Assembly: GCA_005882295.1 (NCBI GenBank) | Contig: VBAI01000007.1 | Location: 1 to 44,281 of the forward strand | Length of the DNA: 44,281 nt | Source: Candidatus Segetimicrobium genomatis | GTDB taxonomy: Bacteria > Sysuimicrobiota > Sysuimicrobiia > Sysuimicrobiales > Kaftiobacteriaceae | Direction of reading: 5' to 3' | Position numbers and translations under genes: made by a program | Shown here: positions 8,717 to 17,688 of the stretch, one piece after another | Position numbering within the stretch: the stretch's first letter is position 1 | Layout: each line of letters begins with the position of its first letter | Notes under the pieces: model-generated | Told to the model about the DNA's origin: nothing | The model's input: the letters and a program-made list of their open reading frames with translations, nothing else | Database searches by the model: none

Positions 8717-9885
8717 TGTCTCCCCCCCAGGCGGCCGCCGTGATCGTCGCGGCGGGCCGCGGCGAGCGCCTGGGCGCCACCATCCCCAAGGCGTTTGTGG
8801 CGGTCGCCGGGGTTCCCATGCTCCTGCATGCAGCACGGCGGGTCGCGTTGTCGCCAGAGGTCGGCTGCATCGTCGTGGTCGTCGGTGCCTCCGATGTCGA
8901 CCGGGCGCGCATGCTGCTGATGCAGCACGGCGTGCGCAACGTGACGGCCGTCGTCCCGGGGGGCGCGCACCGGCAGGACTCGGTGTTTGCGGGGCTCCCC
9001 CACCTCGGGGAGGCGCCTGTCGCGGTCGTACATGACGGCGCCAGACCACTGGTGCCACCGGACGTGGTGACGGCCGTGATCCAGGCGGCCGCGGAAACCG
9101 GCGCGGCCTCGGCCGGACTCCCGGTGCGGGAGACGGTCAAGCTGGTCGACGGAGCCGACGCCAGACAGACGCTCGACCGCGACCGGCTGTGGGTCGCGCA
9201 CACCCCGCAGGCATTCCGCACCGCGCTGCTCCGGGAGGCGCACCACCGGGCCAAGGCTGAAGGGTTTTACGGGACCGATGACGCGGTGCTGGTCGAGCGC
9301 CTCGGGTACGCCGTGCGCATGGTCGAAGACTCCCCCAGGAATCTGAAGGTCACGGTGCCCGCCGATCTCGACCTGGCCGAGGCGTACGCCGGACAGCGGC
9401 GGATCATCCGGACCGGGATCGGCTACGACGCACACCGGCTGGCACTGGGACGGCTGCTGCGGGTCGGCGGAGTGGAGATTCCGTGGCCACGCGGCCTGGC
9501 CGGCCATTCCGATGCGGATGTGCTTGCCCACGCTATCATGGATGCCCTGCTGGGGGGCGCGGGCCTGGGCGATCTTGGCCGGCACTTCCCTCCCGGCGAT
9601 CCCGCGTTCAGGGGGGCTGACAGCATCGAGTTGCTCCGCCGCGTCGCGGCCATGGCGGCCGGTGCCGGTTGGCGCGTGGTGCATGTGGACTCGACCGTGC
9701 TCGCCGAGGCTCCCCGCCTGGCTCCCTACATTCCACAGATGCGGGAACGGCTCGCCGCCGCGCTCGGCGTTGACTCCTCTGCCGTCAATGTCAAGGCCAC
9801 CACGACGGAGGGGATGGGAGCGATCGGCCGCGGGGAAGGGATCGCGGCGCACGCGGTGGCGACGCTCATTAATGTCGGACAATGA
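8713..9885 (+). CDS. ispDF: Bifunctional IspD/IspF (MEP cytidylyltransferase / MEcPP synthase)
   Basis: IspD AAVIVAAGRGERLG..VHDGARPLV, fused to IspF GIGYDAHRL..GHSDADVLAHAIMDALLGGAGLGDLG; 4-bp overlap with upstream gene. Confidence 0.95.
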   Translation: MMSPPQAAAVIVAAGRGERLGATIPKAFVAVAGVPMLLHAARRVALSPEVGCIVVVVGASDVDRARMLLMQHGVRNVTAVVPGGAHRQDSVFAGLPHLGEAPVAVVHDGARPLVPPDVVTAVIQAAAETGAASAGLPVRETVKLVDGADARQTLDRDRLWVAHTPQAFRTALLREAHHRAKAEGFYGTDDAVLVERLGYAVRMVEDSPRNLKVTVPADLDLAEAYAGQRRIIRTGIGYDAHRLALGRLLRVGGVEIPWPRGLAGHSDADVLAHAIMDALLGGAGLGDLGRHFPPGDPAFRGADSIELLRRVAAMAAGAGWRVVHVDSTVLAEAPRLAPYIPQMRERLAAALGVDSSAVNVKATTTEGMGAIGRGEGIAAHAVATLINVGQ

Positions 9886-9887
9886 TG

Positions 9888-10001
9888 AGTCTCCCCAGTC
9901 CTCCCAGTCTACCCAGTCTGCAAAGAAGCCCGGCCCGAATGGAAATGCGGGCATTTTAGACCGGGAAGACCGAGAAGACTGTGAAGACTGGGTAGACTAA
10001 G
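9888..10001. repeat. Nonamer-array inverted repeat IR-B
   Basis: Left AGTCTCCCC AGTCCTCCC AGTCTACCC AGTCT (9888-9919); right AGACCGGGA AGACCGAGA AGACTGTGA AGACTGGGT AGACTAAG (9958-10001). Confidence 0.85.
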
Positions 10002-10008
10002 AACGCTG

Positions 10009-10350
10009 ATGGCCAACCCCGACGAAAGCGCGCACATGCGGGAAGAGCTCCCCGAATTGTTATTTGTGGAACGCGCGGCAGTGGTGGATCCTGTGACCAT
10101 TGAGGTGGACCGGCCCGGCGCGATGCATCCGCGGGCCACCGGATTCTGGCGGCACGGGGACTTTTACCGCGTCATCAAGATCGTCGAAACCCGCTATGAA
10201 GTCGGGCAAACATTCTATCGAACCGTGACCGATCGCGGATGCGTGGATCTCAGGCGCTTCCGCCGCATTGATCCGCACACGATGCGAGTCTCCGCCGCCT
10301 GGGAGGTTTGCGCGGACCTCGACGCGGTCGAAATTCCGAGAACACGATAA
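10009..10350 (+). CDS. Hypothetical protein (113 aa)
   Basis: Intact ORF between IR-B and IR-C; alternative start ATG 10036. Confidence 0.6.
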   Translation: MANPDESAHMREELPELLFVERAAVVDPVTIEVDRPGAMHPRATGFWRHGDFYRVIKIVETRYEVGQTFYRTVTDRGCVDLRRFRRIDPHTMRVSAAWEVCADLDAVEIPRTR

Positions 10351-10357
10351 CGCCTGC

Positions 10358-10470
10358 GTCTACTTAGTCTACTTAGTCTACTTAGTCTTCCTGGTCTAAG
10401 AGCCGACCCGGGTATGGATGACGAGACCAAGAAGACCAAGTAGACCAAGAAGACTAGGTAGACTGCTTTT
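10358..10470. repeat. Nonamer-array inverted repeat IR-C
   Basis: Left GTCTACTTA x3, GTCTTCCTG, GTCTAAG (10358-10400); right GAGACCAAG AAGACCAAG TAGACCAAG AAGACTAGG TAGACTGC (10423-10466) then TTTT. Confidence 0.88.
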
Positions 10471-10498
10471 CTGGTAGACTCGGGGTTGAGGTTTCGGG

Positions 10499-12061
10499 AT
10501 GGGTCTGCGCCTTCATAACACTCTCACCAAGCGCGTGGAGGAACTTGTCACGCGCGAGGCCGGTAAGGCGGCCATCTATGTCTGCGGCCCAACCGTGTAC
10601 GACGTCACCCACCTGGGCCACATGCGGGCGGCCGTCGTGTTCGATGTCCTCCGGCGCTATCTGGAGTTCCGCGGATACCAGGTGATGCACGTGCAGAACG
10701 TCACCGACGTGGAAGACAAGATCATCGCCCGCGCCCAGGCTGAAGGCGTGCCCACCGACGCCATCACTGTCCGCTATCTGGAAGACTATCGCCAGGCCAG
10801 CCGGGCGTTGAACGTGATGCCGCCGCATGTCGAGCCCCACGCCAGCCAGCACATCCCCGAGATGATCGAGATGATCAAGAAACTGGTCGAGGGGGGATAC
10901 GCGTACGACGCCGAGGGTGACGTCTACTTCGATGTATCCAGGCTACCCCAGTATGGAAAGCTCTCGGGCCAGTTACCAGGGGAGCTGCGGGCCGGCGCGC
11001 GGGTCGAGCCCGGGGAGCATAAGCGGCATCCGGCGGATTTTGCCGTGTGGAAACACGCCAAACCCGGAGAGCCCAACTGGGACAGCCCGTGGGGAAGGGG
11101 ACGGCCGGGCTGGCACATCGAGTGCTCGGCGATGTCCCTGAAGTATCTGGGGATGGGATTTGACATCCATGGCGGCGGAGATGATCTCATCTTCCCCCAT
11201 CATGAGAATGAGATTGCCCAGTCCGAAGCCTATGCCGCAACCCAGCCCTTCGCCCGCTACTGGGTGCACAACGCCATGGTCATGGTGCGCGGCGAGAAAA
11301 TGTCCAAGTCGCTTCATAACTACATTGCGGTGGCCGACGCGCTCGGCCGCTTCCCTGCCGACGTTATCCGCTATGCGCTCGCTGCTGTGCACTATCGCAA
11401 GCCGATGGAGGTCGATGAGGCCCGGCTGCAGGACGCGGCCAAGGCCGTCGACCGGCTGCGGATCGCCCTGGCGTCGGCGGAGACCATCCTGGCGCGCGCC
11501 GGCAGCCGGAGCACGGACGGCCCGGCGTCGCGGCTCCTGCGGAAGGCGGCGGAATCTGCGCGTACCGCTTTCACCGCGGCCATGGACGACGACCTCAACA
11601 CGTCTAGTGGGCTGGCGGCGGTCTTTGAGCTGGCGGCCGAGATGAACCGCGTGACCGACCAGGTGCTCAAAGGCGGGACGGATGCGACCGAGACGACGCC
11701 CGGACTGCGGGAGGCGCGCGAGGCGCTGCGGACGATCACCGCTATTCTGGGGCTGCGCCTGGACAGTGCGGCCGATGAGGATCTGGCCAGGCGAGTGCGT
11801 GATCTGGCGGTCTCGCTCCGGCAAGAGGCCGCACAGCTGTTCTCCGAGCAGCCCGGTCAGACGCTCGACGAAATCGTGGCCTTTATCCTGGCCGGACGCG
11901 AGCAGGCCCGGGCGAAGCGGGACTTTGCCACAGCCGACCGTATCCGAACACGAATGGCTGAAGCCGGCATTCTCGTGGACGACCTCCCCACCGGGCCAAA
12001 GTGGCGGATCGCCACCGACGGTCGCCGGCCCACCGCAGATGCCTCCGGGCCCCGAGCCTAG
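10499..12061 (+). CDS. cysS: Cysteinyl-tRNA synthetase
   Basis: CGPTVYDVTHLGHMRAAVVFDVLRRYL, HIECSAMS, KMSKSLHNY. Confidence 0.95.
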   Translation: MGLRLHNTLTKRVEELVTREAGKAAIYVCGPTVYDVTHLGHMRAAVVFDVLRRYLEFRGYQVMHVQNVTDVEDKIIARAQAEGVPTDAITVRYLEDYRQASRALNVMPPHVEPHASQHIPEMIEMIKKLVEGGYAYDAEGDVYFDVSRLPQYGKLSGQLPGELRAGARVEPGEHKRHPADFAVWKHAKPGEPNWDSPWGRGRPGWHIECSAMSLKYLGMGFDIHGGGDDLIFPHHENEIAQSEAYAATQPFARYWVHNAMVMVRGEKMSKSLHNYIAVADALGRFPADVIRYALAAVHYRKPMEVDEARLQDAAKAVDRLRIALASAETILARAGSRSTDGPASRLLRKAAESARTAFTAAMDDDLNTSSGLAAVFELAAEMNRVTDQVLKGGTDATETTPGLREAREALRTITAILGLRLDSAADEDLARRVRDLAVSLRQEAAQLFSEQPGQTLDEIVAFILAGREQARAKRDFATADRIRTRMAEAGILVDDLPTGPKWRIATDGRRPTADASGPRA

Positions 12062-12815
12062 CGACGCCGCCGTTGAAGGCGACGCGATTGGGGGCCGGCG
12101 CGCGGTGCTGGAAGCGCTGCGGGCGAGGCGTCCGTTGCGCAAGATTCTGATCGGTCGCACCACGCGCGGTGGCACGATCCGCGAGATCCTGCAGGAAGCC
12201 AGACGGCAGGACGTCGCCGTGCAGTTCGTGGATCAGCGCCGTCTGGACGCCCTGCTGCGCACCCCCCATCAAGGCGTCGTGGCGCTGGGGTCTGCCAGGC
12301 CCCTGGTCGGCGTGGAGGATGTGCTGGCTGCGGCCCACTCTCGCCACGAGCCGCCACTCGTGCTGGTGCTGGATGGGGTCGAAGATCCCGCCAACCTCGG
12401 CGCGATCATTCGAACGGCAGAGGGAGCCGGAGTGCATGGTGTGATCATCCCGAAGCACCGTGCCGCCGGCCTCACCCCGGCGGTCGCGAAGACCTCTGCA
12501 GGTGCCCTGGAGTACCTTCCTGTCGCCCAGGTGACGAACCTCGTGCGCGCGTTGGACGAACTCAAAGCGGCGGGCCTGTGGGTGGCCGGCGCTGATCCCG
12601 CGGCGGTGGATGTATACCACCACGTCCGCCTGCTACCGCCGCTGGCGCTGGTGATGGGCGGCGAGGGGAAAGGCCTCAGCCGGCTCGTGCGGGAGCACTG
12701 CGACATCCTGGTGCAACTGCCGATGCGCGGCCGGATCGCATCGCTCAATGTCGCGGTGGCGACCGGAGTCTTGCTGTACGAGGTGGTGCGGCAGATGGCG
12801 GCGGCGAACCCGTAA
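12039..12815 (+). CDS. rlmB: 23S rRNA 2'-O-methyltransferase RlmB (SpoU/TrmH family)
   Basis: GGRRAVLEAL, LDGVEDPANLGAIIRTAEGAGVHGVI, MGGEGKGLSRLV, LNVAVATGVLLYE; ATG 12039 overlaps cysS end. Confidence 0.9.
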   Translation: MPPGPEPSDAAVEGDAIGGRRAVLEALRARRPLRKILIGRTTRGGTIREILQEARRQDVAVQFVDQRRLDALLRTPHQGVVALGSARPLVGVEDVLAAAHSRHEPPLVLVLDGVEDPANLGAIIRTAEGAGVHGVIIPKHRAAGLTPAVAKTSAGALEYLPVAQVTNLVRALDELKAAGLWVAGADPAAVDVYHHVRLLPPLALVMGGEGKGLSRLVREHCDILVQLPMRGRIASLNVAVATGVLLYEVVRQMAAANP

Positions 12816-12836
12816 CAATATTTTCGCACCTTTTCC

Positions 12837-12865
12837 TTGACGCACTGTAGGCCCGCTCATATAAT
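12837..12865 (+). promoter_or_regulatory. Near-consensus sigma70-type promoter for sigH
   Basis: TTGACG (12837-12842), N17, TATAAT (12860-12865). Confidence 0.85.
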
Positions 12866-12896
12866 GACATCGAATCTCATACCGCGGAGGCGACGA

Positions 12897-13535
12897 GTGG
12901 CACTCGCCAGACGTGACGCACCGACCTACCCAGAGATGGCCGATGAAGAACTCGTCGCCACCGCGAAATCCGGCGACGACCACGCAAGCGAATACCTCAT
13001 CAATAAGTACCGCAATTTTGTCCGCGTCAAGGCGAAGGCGTATTTCCTGATTGGCGCAGATCGCGAGGACATCATCCAGGAGGGTATGATCGGTCTGTAC
13101 AAGGCCATCCGTGATTTCCGCGCCGACAAGCTCTCCTCGTTCCGGGCGTTCGCCGAGCTGTGCATCACCCGCCAGATCATTACCGCGATCAAGACCGCGA
13201 CGCGGCAGAAGCACATCCCGTTGAATTCCTACATCTCGCTAAACAAGCCGATCTACGACGAGGACTCCGATCGCACCCTGCTGGATGTGATCAGCAGTAT
13301 TAAGGTGAGCGACCCGGAGGAACTGGTGATCAACCAGGAAGCCTCGGCGACGATGCGGGAGCGGATCCGCAAGAACCTCAGCGAGCTGGAGTGCAAGGTC
13401 CTCACCGCCTATCTGGAAGGGAAATCGTACCAGGAGATGGCCAACGAACTGAACCGCCACGTCAAGTCGATCGATAACGCACTGCAGCGCGTGAAGCGGA
13501 AGCTGGAGCGCAATCTAGAAGGGGAAGACGAGTAG
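12897..13535 (+). CDS. sigH: RNA polymerase sigma factor, SigH/Spo0H-like
   Basis: ADEELVATAKSGDDHASEYLINKYRNFVR..GADREDIIQEGMIGLYKAIRDF; GTG start with GGAGG at 12886; rlmB-sigH synteny. Confidence 0.88.
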   Translation: MALARRDAPTYPEMADEELVATAKSGDDHASEYLINKYRNFVRVKAKAYFLIGADREDIIQEGMIGLYKAIRDFRADKLSSFRAFAELCITRQIITAIKTATRQKHIPLNSYISLNKPIYDEDSDRTLLDVISSIKVSDPEELVINQEASATMRERIRKNLSELECKVLTAYLEGKSYQEMANELNRHVKSIDNALQRVKRKLERNLEGEDE

Positions 13536-13568
13536 CACACTCGCCGATTGCCGGCGTTGATACGGTAT

Positions 13569-13603
13569 GGGGGATGAGGAACGGTCTCATCCCCCTTTTG
13601 CTT
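13569..13603 (+). terminator. Rho-independent terminator after sigH
   Basis: GGGGGATGAG-GAACGGT-CTCATCCCCC then TTTTGCTT. Confidence 0.9.
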
Positions 13604-13614
13604 GGAGGCGCCCG

Positions 13615-13755
13615 GTGCTGCGGATCCTGTGCCCCGCCTGTCATTTCGCCTTCCTCCAGCTCACGCCGCCGGAGGAGGGGGAGGTCATCTGCCCGCGGTG
13701 CGGGACACGCTTCAAGCCTGTGGAAGAGGAAATCGTCGACCCGGAAGATGACTGA
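13615..13755 (+). CDS. Small zinc-ribbon protein (46 aa)
   Basis: CPACHFAFLQLTPPEEGEVICPRCGTRFKP; GTG 13615 with GGAGG upstream; ORF-track start 13567 lies within the terminator. Confidence 0.65.
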   Translation: MLRILCPACHFAFLQLTPPEEGEVICPRCGTRFKPVEEEIVDPEDD

Positions 13756-14446
13756 CGACACGGAAACGCGGAGCGGTCCGGTTCCATCGGGACGCGAGGT
13801 CATCGAGCGCGTCATCACAGCTACGGGGGAGTGGCAACTGCAGCGCACCGGATCCCACTACGAAATCATCTGCAACGGCGTCTTTCTGATGGCGTCATAC
13901 AACCGGGATTCCGACCGGGCCCTGGCGGCCCTGGCCCTGCGGGGCATCCCCGGGCAGGGGCTCCGTGTGCTGGTTGGAGGGTTGGGGGTCGGGTACACGG
14001 CCCAGGCCGCCCTGGAAGACCCCAGGGTGGAGCGGCTGGACGTCGCGGAGATCGAACCGGTCGTCGTGGCCTGGCACCGCGCCCACTTCGCCGGTCTTTG
14101 CGGGCAGCCGCTGGAGGACCCCCGCACGATGCTTTTCCTCTCAGATGTCTATGACGTCCCGCTGCGATCGGGATCATATGACGCGGTCCTGCTGGACACC
14201 GACAACGGTCCGGGGTGGCTGGTCCGCGAGGCGAACGCCCGCCTGTACGGCCCGCAGGGGCTGACGGGCTTTCTACAGGCCCTCCGGCCCGGCGGGGTGC
14301 TGGGCTGCTGGTCGGCGGAACCTGCCCCGCGACTGGCGGAAACCCTGGCGAGGGCCGGCGCGTCCGTGGATGTGATAGAAGTCGAGGACCGGATCGCTCC
14401 GGATCGCCGGGGCACGGCCTGGTTATACCTGGCACAACGGCACTAA
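13748..14446 (+). CDS. Spermidine synthase-like SAM-dependent methyltransferase
   Basis: RVLVGGLGVGYTAQAALEDPRVERLDVAEIEPVVVAWHR; AVLLDTDNGPGWLV. Confidence 0.75.
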   Translation: MTDDTETRSGPVPSGREVIERVITATGEWQLQRTGSHYEIICNGVFLMASYNRDSDRALAALALRGIPGQGLRVLVGGLGVGYTAQAALEDPRVERLDVAEIEPVVVAWHRAHFAGLCGQPLEDPRTMLFLSDVYDVPLRSGSYDAVLLDTDNGPGWLVREANARLYGPQGLTGFLQALRPGGVLGCWSAEPAPRLAETLARAGASVDVIEVEDRIAPDRRGTAWLYLAQRH

Positions 14447-14447
14447 A

Positions 14448-14539
14448 CGGGAACGCGGGATCGCGGGAACGGGGGAACGCGATCCTCGCCCAGGCATGGC
14501 CGTTTCGCGTTCCCGTGTTCCCCAGTTCCCGCGTTCCCC
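14448..14539. repeat. Octamer-array inverted repeat IR-D filling the gap between convergent stop codons
   Basis: Left CGGGAACG CGGGATCG CGGGAACG GGGGAACG (14448-14479); right CGTTCCCG TGTTCCCC AGTTCCCG CGTTCCCC (14508-14539). Confidence 0.9.
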
Positions 14540-14544
14540 GTCGT

Positions 14545-15522
14545 TTAGCCGCCGATCTGAATCATGACCCGGGCTTGAGGAAACATCTTCTCTGCCAGGG
14601 CGTGCCCGAACGGGCGCCGGTACGCCGCCGCCCGGAAGATCTCTTTGATTTCGTCGTAGGAAGCGCCCCGGCGGAGCGGCGCCAGCAGGTCTGCTTCGTC
14701 ATCCCGCAGGAGGCACAGCCGCAGCCGGCCGTCGGCGGTCAGACGGAGCCGGCCGCACCTCGCGCAGAATGGCTGGCTCACCGGACTGATCAGGCCCACC
14801 GTGCCTGCCGCGTCCCGGAGTCTGAAGGTGCGGGCGGGATCGCCCCCGGACAGGTCGAGTGGTTCCAGCGGCCCGAGGCCGCTTTCGATCCTGGCCTGAA
14901 TCTCCTCGGATTTCACCACGCCCGCTTCGGCAAAGTCGCCCACACTGCCGAACGGCATCATCTCGATGAACCGCACCTCCCACGGCCGCTCGAGGGTGAG
15001 TGCCGCCAGAGGGACGACATCGTCGTCGTTGAAGCCACGGACGACGACGCTGTTGAGTTTGATTGGACGCAGGCCCGCATGCTCGGCAGCAGCGATTCCG
15101 GAGAGCACCTTCTCCACTCGGCCGCCGCGGGTGATGCGGGAGAACTTCTGGGGGTCCATTGTGTCCAGACTGATGTTCACCCGCTGCAGGCCGGCATCGG
15201 CGAGGGGTCCGGCCAGGTACTCCAGCAGCAGGCCGTTGGTCGTCATTGCCACATCCTCGATCCCCGGGATCGCCGCAATCTGGCGCACCAGGTCCACCAC
15301 ACCGGGGCGCACGGTCGGCTCCCCTCCGGTCAGGCGGACGCGGCTCACACCCAGTTCGGCCGCCACCCGCACCAGCAGCAGCAACTCCTCGTCGGCGAGC
15401 AACTCCTCCGCCGGACGGAAGTCGATCCCCTCCGCCGGCATGCAGTACACACACCGCAGGTTACAGCGGTCGGTGAGGGAGATGCGGAGATCGCTCAGTT
15501 CGCGGCCGTACTGGTCCTTCAT
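14545..15522 (-). CDS. moaA: GTP 3',8-cyclase MoaA
   Basis: SLTDRCNLRCVYCMP radical SAM CX3CX2C; C-terminal CARC..CLL cluster; terminal GG. Confidence 0.95.
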   Translation of the reverse strand: MKDQYGRELSDLRISLTDRCNLRCVYCMPAEGIDFRPAEELLADEELLLLVRVAAELGVSRVRLTGGEPTVRPGVVDLVRQIAAIPGIEDVAMTTNGLLLEYLAGPLADAGLQRVNISLDTMDPQKFSRITRGGRVEKVLSGIAAAEHAGLRPIKLNSVVVRGFNDDDVVPLAALTLERPWEVRFIEMMPFGSVGDFAEAGVVKSEEIQARIESGLGPLEPLDLSGGDPARTFRLRDAAGTVGLISPVSQPFCARCGRLRLTADGRLRLCLLRDDEADLLAPLRRGASYDEIKEIFRAAAYRRPFGHALAEKMFPQARVMIQIGG

Positions 15523-15619
15523 GGTCCCTCGTGCGACGACACGATTATAGCACCCGGCTGTGGGGGCGGCTGGCCCGGACATGGGCATGAGATAAGCAGC
15601 TCTTAACTGTGCGAAGGGG

Positions 15620-15715
15620 TTGCGTCAGCGGTCCAGATCAGTACAATAGACCCAAGGTGGCGTCGGCAGGCGCCCCACGGTCTCGCGAACCTCAGTTCGG
15701 GACCGACGCGAGACC
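15620..15715 (+). promoter_or_regulatory. Candidate promoter and leader hairpin
   Basis: TTGCGT-N16-TACAAT (15620-15647); GGTCTCGCG (15679-15687) / CGCGAGACC (15707-15715) perfect 9-bp stem with 19-nt loop. Confidence 0.4.
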
Positions 15716-15731
15716 AGATGACATAAAGGCG

Positions 15732-15986
15732 GTGAACGGATTGGGAAGGACAGCGACGGCACGCGCAACGGCCCGGGCCACCCGCACGCCGGTCCGCAGA
15801 GCTCGCGCCCGCACCGCTGCGGAGCGGTGCCAACATGGCCTCCTGCGGGGGACCTGTGCCATCTGTCTCGAGATGGAGGAGACTATCGACGACCTCCACG
15901 CCGGTCGGCTTGCTCCTGAGGAGCGTCCCGGCCGGCCGCGGGGCGGCGACGAGGATGCGGAGGAGAAATCGGAAGAGGAGGAGTAG
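15732..15986 (+). CDS. Small hypothetical protein with CxH/CxxC motif
   Basis: RCQHGLLRGTCAICLEMEE; GTG start; acidic C-terminus. Confidence 0.45.
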   Translation: MNGLGRTATARATARATRTPVRRARARTAAERCQHGLLRGTCAICLEMEETIDDLHAGRLAPEERPGRPRGGDEDAEEKSEEEE

Positions 15987-15997
15987 CGGCGCCGCCC

Positions 15998-16336
15998 ATG
16001 GGGAGGTTGTGGCAGGGCGTACGGGGAGTCTTGCGGTCACTCGGCCGCGAGGTGCAGTGGTTCTTGAATCTCGAGGTCGGCATTGACCGAAAGGACGATC
16101 CCCTGGCCGCGTTGTATCACCAGCCCCTGCCACCTCGGCTTCATGTCAACTGGTGGGCGTTGCTTCTGGGCCCATGCTGGTACCTGGCCAAGGGCCTGTG
16201 GGTGTACGCTTCGATCCTCTTCACGATCGTGCTCCTCAGCGGAGGGATTCTGATTCCCTTCGTATGGCTGTATGCGGGCCTAAAGGCAGAGGAGGATCTC
16301 CTGGACGCCCGCATCGCACGGAGAAGCTACTACTAA
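15998..16336 (+). CDS. Small membrane protein, DUF2628-like
   Basis: NWWALLLGPCWYLAKGLWVYASILFTIVLLSGGILIPFVWLYAGLKAEEDLL. Confidence 0.6.
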   Translation: MGRLWQGVRGVLRSLGREVQWFLNLEVGIDRKDDPLAALYHQPLPPRLHVNWWALLLGPCWYLAKGLWVYASILFTIVLLSGGILIPFVWLYAGLKAEEDLLDARIARRSYY

Positions 16337-16358
16337 GGTTCTGAGGGTTGATCGCCAC

Positions 16359-16390
16359 GCCCCGCAGAGTTGTGCGGGGCTTCTCTTTTT
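16359..16390 (+). terminator. Rho-independent terminator
   Basis: GCCCCGCA-GAGTTG-TGCGGGGC then TTCTCTTTTT. Confidence 0.9.
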
Positions 16391-16502
16391 GCGGGCATGG
16401 CGGACCGCTCCGAAATAGCTGGTTCCCGCCATTCGCCCTGGCATGAAACGTGCTTCTGGATGCGTCTGGGTGTGCTCGACTACCCTGCACCCAGAGGGCA
16501 CG

Positions 16503-16886
16503 ATGAACGCCAGGCTGAAGTTTGATACCGTAAGTTGTGAACCGCATGCGCTGGTCACCCGCGCGCAGGTGCAACTGAGCTCCGGGAGTACCCATCGCAC
16601 CGGCGTGGCGACCGGCCTGACCGCGACGGTCACGCCTCTGCAGATCGTGGCGGAGGCGACGATCGATGCGGTGCAGGGATTTATCCAGCGGGTAGATATC
16701 ATCCTCGACTCCGTGGCGGAAGTGAGTGCGGGGCAGCGTCCGCTGATCGTCGTGACGATGGGTCTGCGCGACACCCGCGGCAAGGTCATGCTCGCCGGCA
16801 CCGCCGTGTTGAATGGAGATCCCTACGCCTCCGTCGCCAAAGCCGTGCTGCACGGACTGAATCGCCGGATCGCATCCCTTCAGTAG
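16503..16886 (+). CDS. Hypothetical protein
   Basis: ORF with probable ATG 16503 (MNARLKFDTVSCEP). Confidence 0.55.
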   Translation: MNARLKFDTVSCEPHALVTRAQVQLSSGSTHRTGVATGLTATVTPLQIVAEATIDAVQGFIQRVDIILDSVAEVSAGQRPLIVVTMGLRDTRGKVMLAGTAVLNGDPYASVAKAVLHGLNRRIASLQ

Positions 16887-16925
16887 GTCCTCAGGTTCCC
16901 CGCCGTAGTATAATCGGCCAAGCGG

Positions 16926-17001
16926 GCCGCTGTAGCTCAACTGGCAGAGCGCCTGATTTGTAATCAGGAGGTTAGGGGTTCGACTCCCCTCGGCGGCTCC
17001 A
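16926..17001 (+). tRNA. tRNA-Thr (anticodon TGT), CCA encoded
   Basis: Acceptor GCCGCTG/CGGCGGC, anticodon arm CCTGA-TTTGTAA-TCAGG, T-loop GGTTCGACTCC, 3' TCCA; TATAAT at 16909-16914. Confidence 0.95.
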
Positions 17002-17014
17002 GAGGTCCCTTCGT

Positions 17015-17611
17015 ATGTCGACCACGTTCCCGCCGTATGTCGAACGTCAGCTGAAACTCCTCGCCACCAGAACGACTCTCTACCGCAGTATCGATCTGGG
17101 CATCAACAAGTTTGCTCATCCAGACGGGACAGGCGGCCGCGCCCACGAGGTCTGCATGGTCTTCAGGCGGCCGGGCGGCGACGTGCTGACATTTCGCAAG
17201 ACGTTCTATCCGCCCGGCGTGTACCGGCTGCCGACGGGAGGGATTCTTCCCGGCGAAGGGATTGTGGATGCCCTCACACGCGAAGCGAAAGAGGAGACCG
17301 GCCTGTCAGGTGATCCTCACCGCCTTCTTGCCGTAGTGGGGTACCGTGCAGGGGAGGCCGGTCAGCATCCGTCCACCTATACGTTCGCGTTCCTGTTGGA
17401 CGATGTGCGCGCGGCTCCGGTCGCCGTGGATCCCCAAGAACAGGTCGAGGACTTTCAATGGGTGGACGTGGATCAGCTGCCGCGCATGGCCGACGTACTG
17501 GCGCGCCTTGGAACCACCTGGTCGCCTGACCTGGAGGGTACCTGGGACGATTGGGGAAGATTCCGAGCGGCCATCCACACGGTCATCTGGGAGGCGTTGC
17601 AGGAGAGGTGA
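17015..17611 (+). CDS. NUDIX hydrolase
   Basis: Nudix box GGILPGEGIVDALTREAKEETGL. Confidence 0.88.
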   Translation: MSTTFPPYVERQLKLLATRTTLYRSIDLGINKFAHPDGTGGRAHEVCMVFRRPGGDVLTFRKTFYPPGVYRLPTGGILPGEGIVDALTREAKEETGLSGDPHRLLAVVGYRAGEAGQHPSTYTFAFLLDDVRAAPVAVDPQEQVEDFQWVDVDQLPRMADVLARLGTTWSPDLEGTWDDWGRFRAAIHTVIWEALQER

Positions 17612-17688
17612 GCAAGGGGCGAGGTCCGGACGTAGCGAAGCAGATGCTCGCCGTGCCGTTTCGATTCCCATTCTGAGGAGGGGTTCCG

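Noticed and set aside
10358-10466. Possible CRISPR array (short regular repeats)
   Set aside because: Units are 9 nt with no spacers, complementary in the second half, and no cas genes are present.
13567-13614. N-terminal extension of the zinc-ribbon ORF (ATG 13567)
   Set aside because: This stretch is the sigH terminator; the GTG at 13615 with a GGAGG site is the better start.
14215-15606. 463-aa plus-strand ORF antisense to moaA
   Set aside because: Runs through the end of the methyltransferase, IR-D and moaA; moaA has all radical-SAM motifs.
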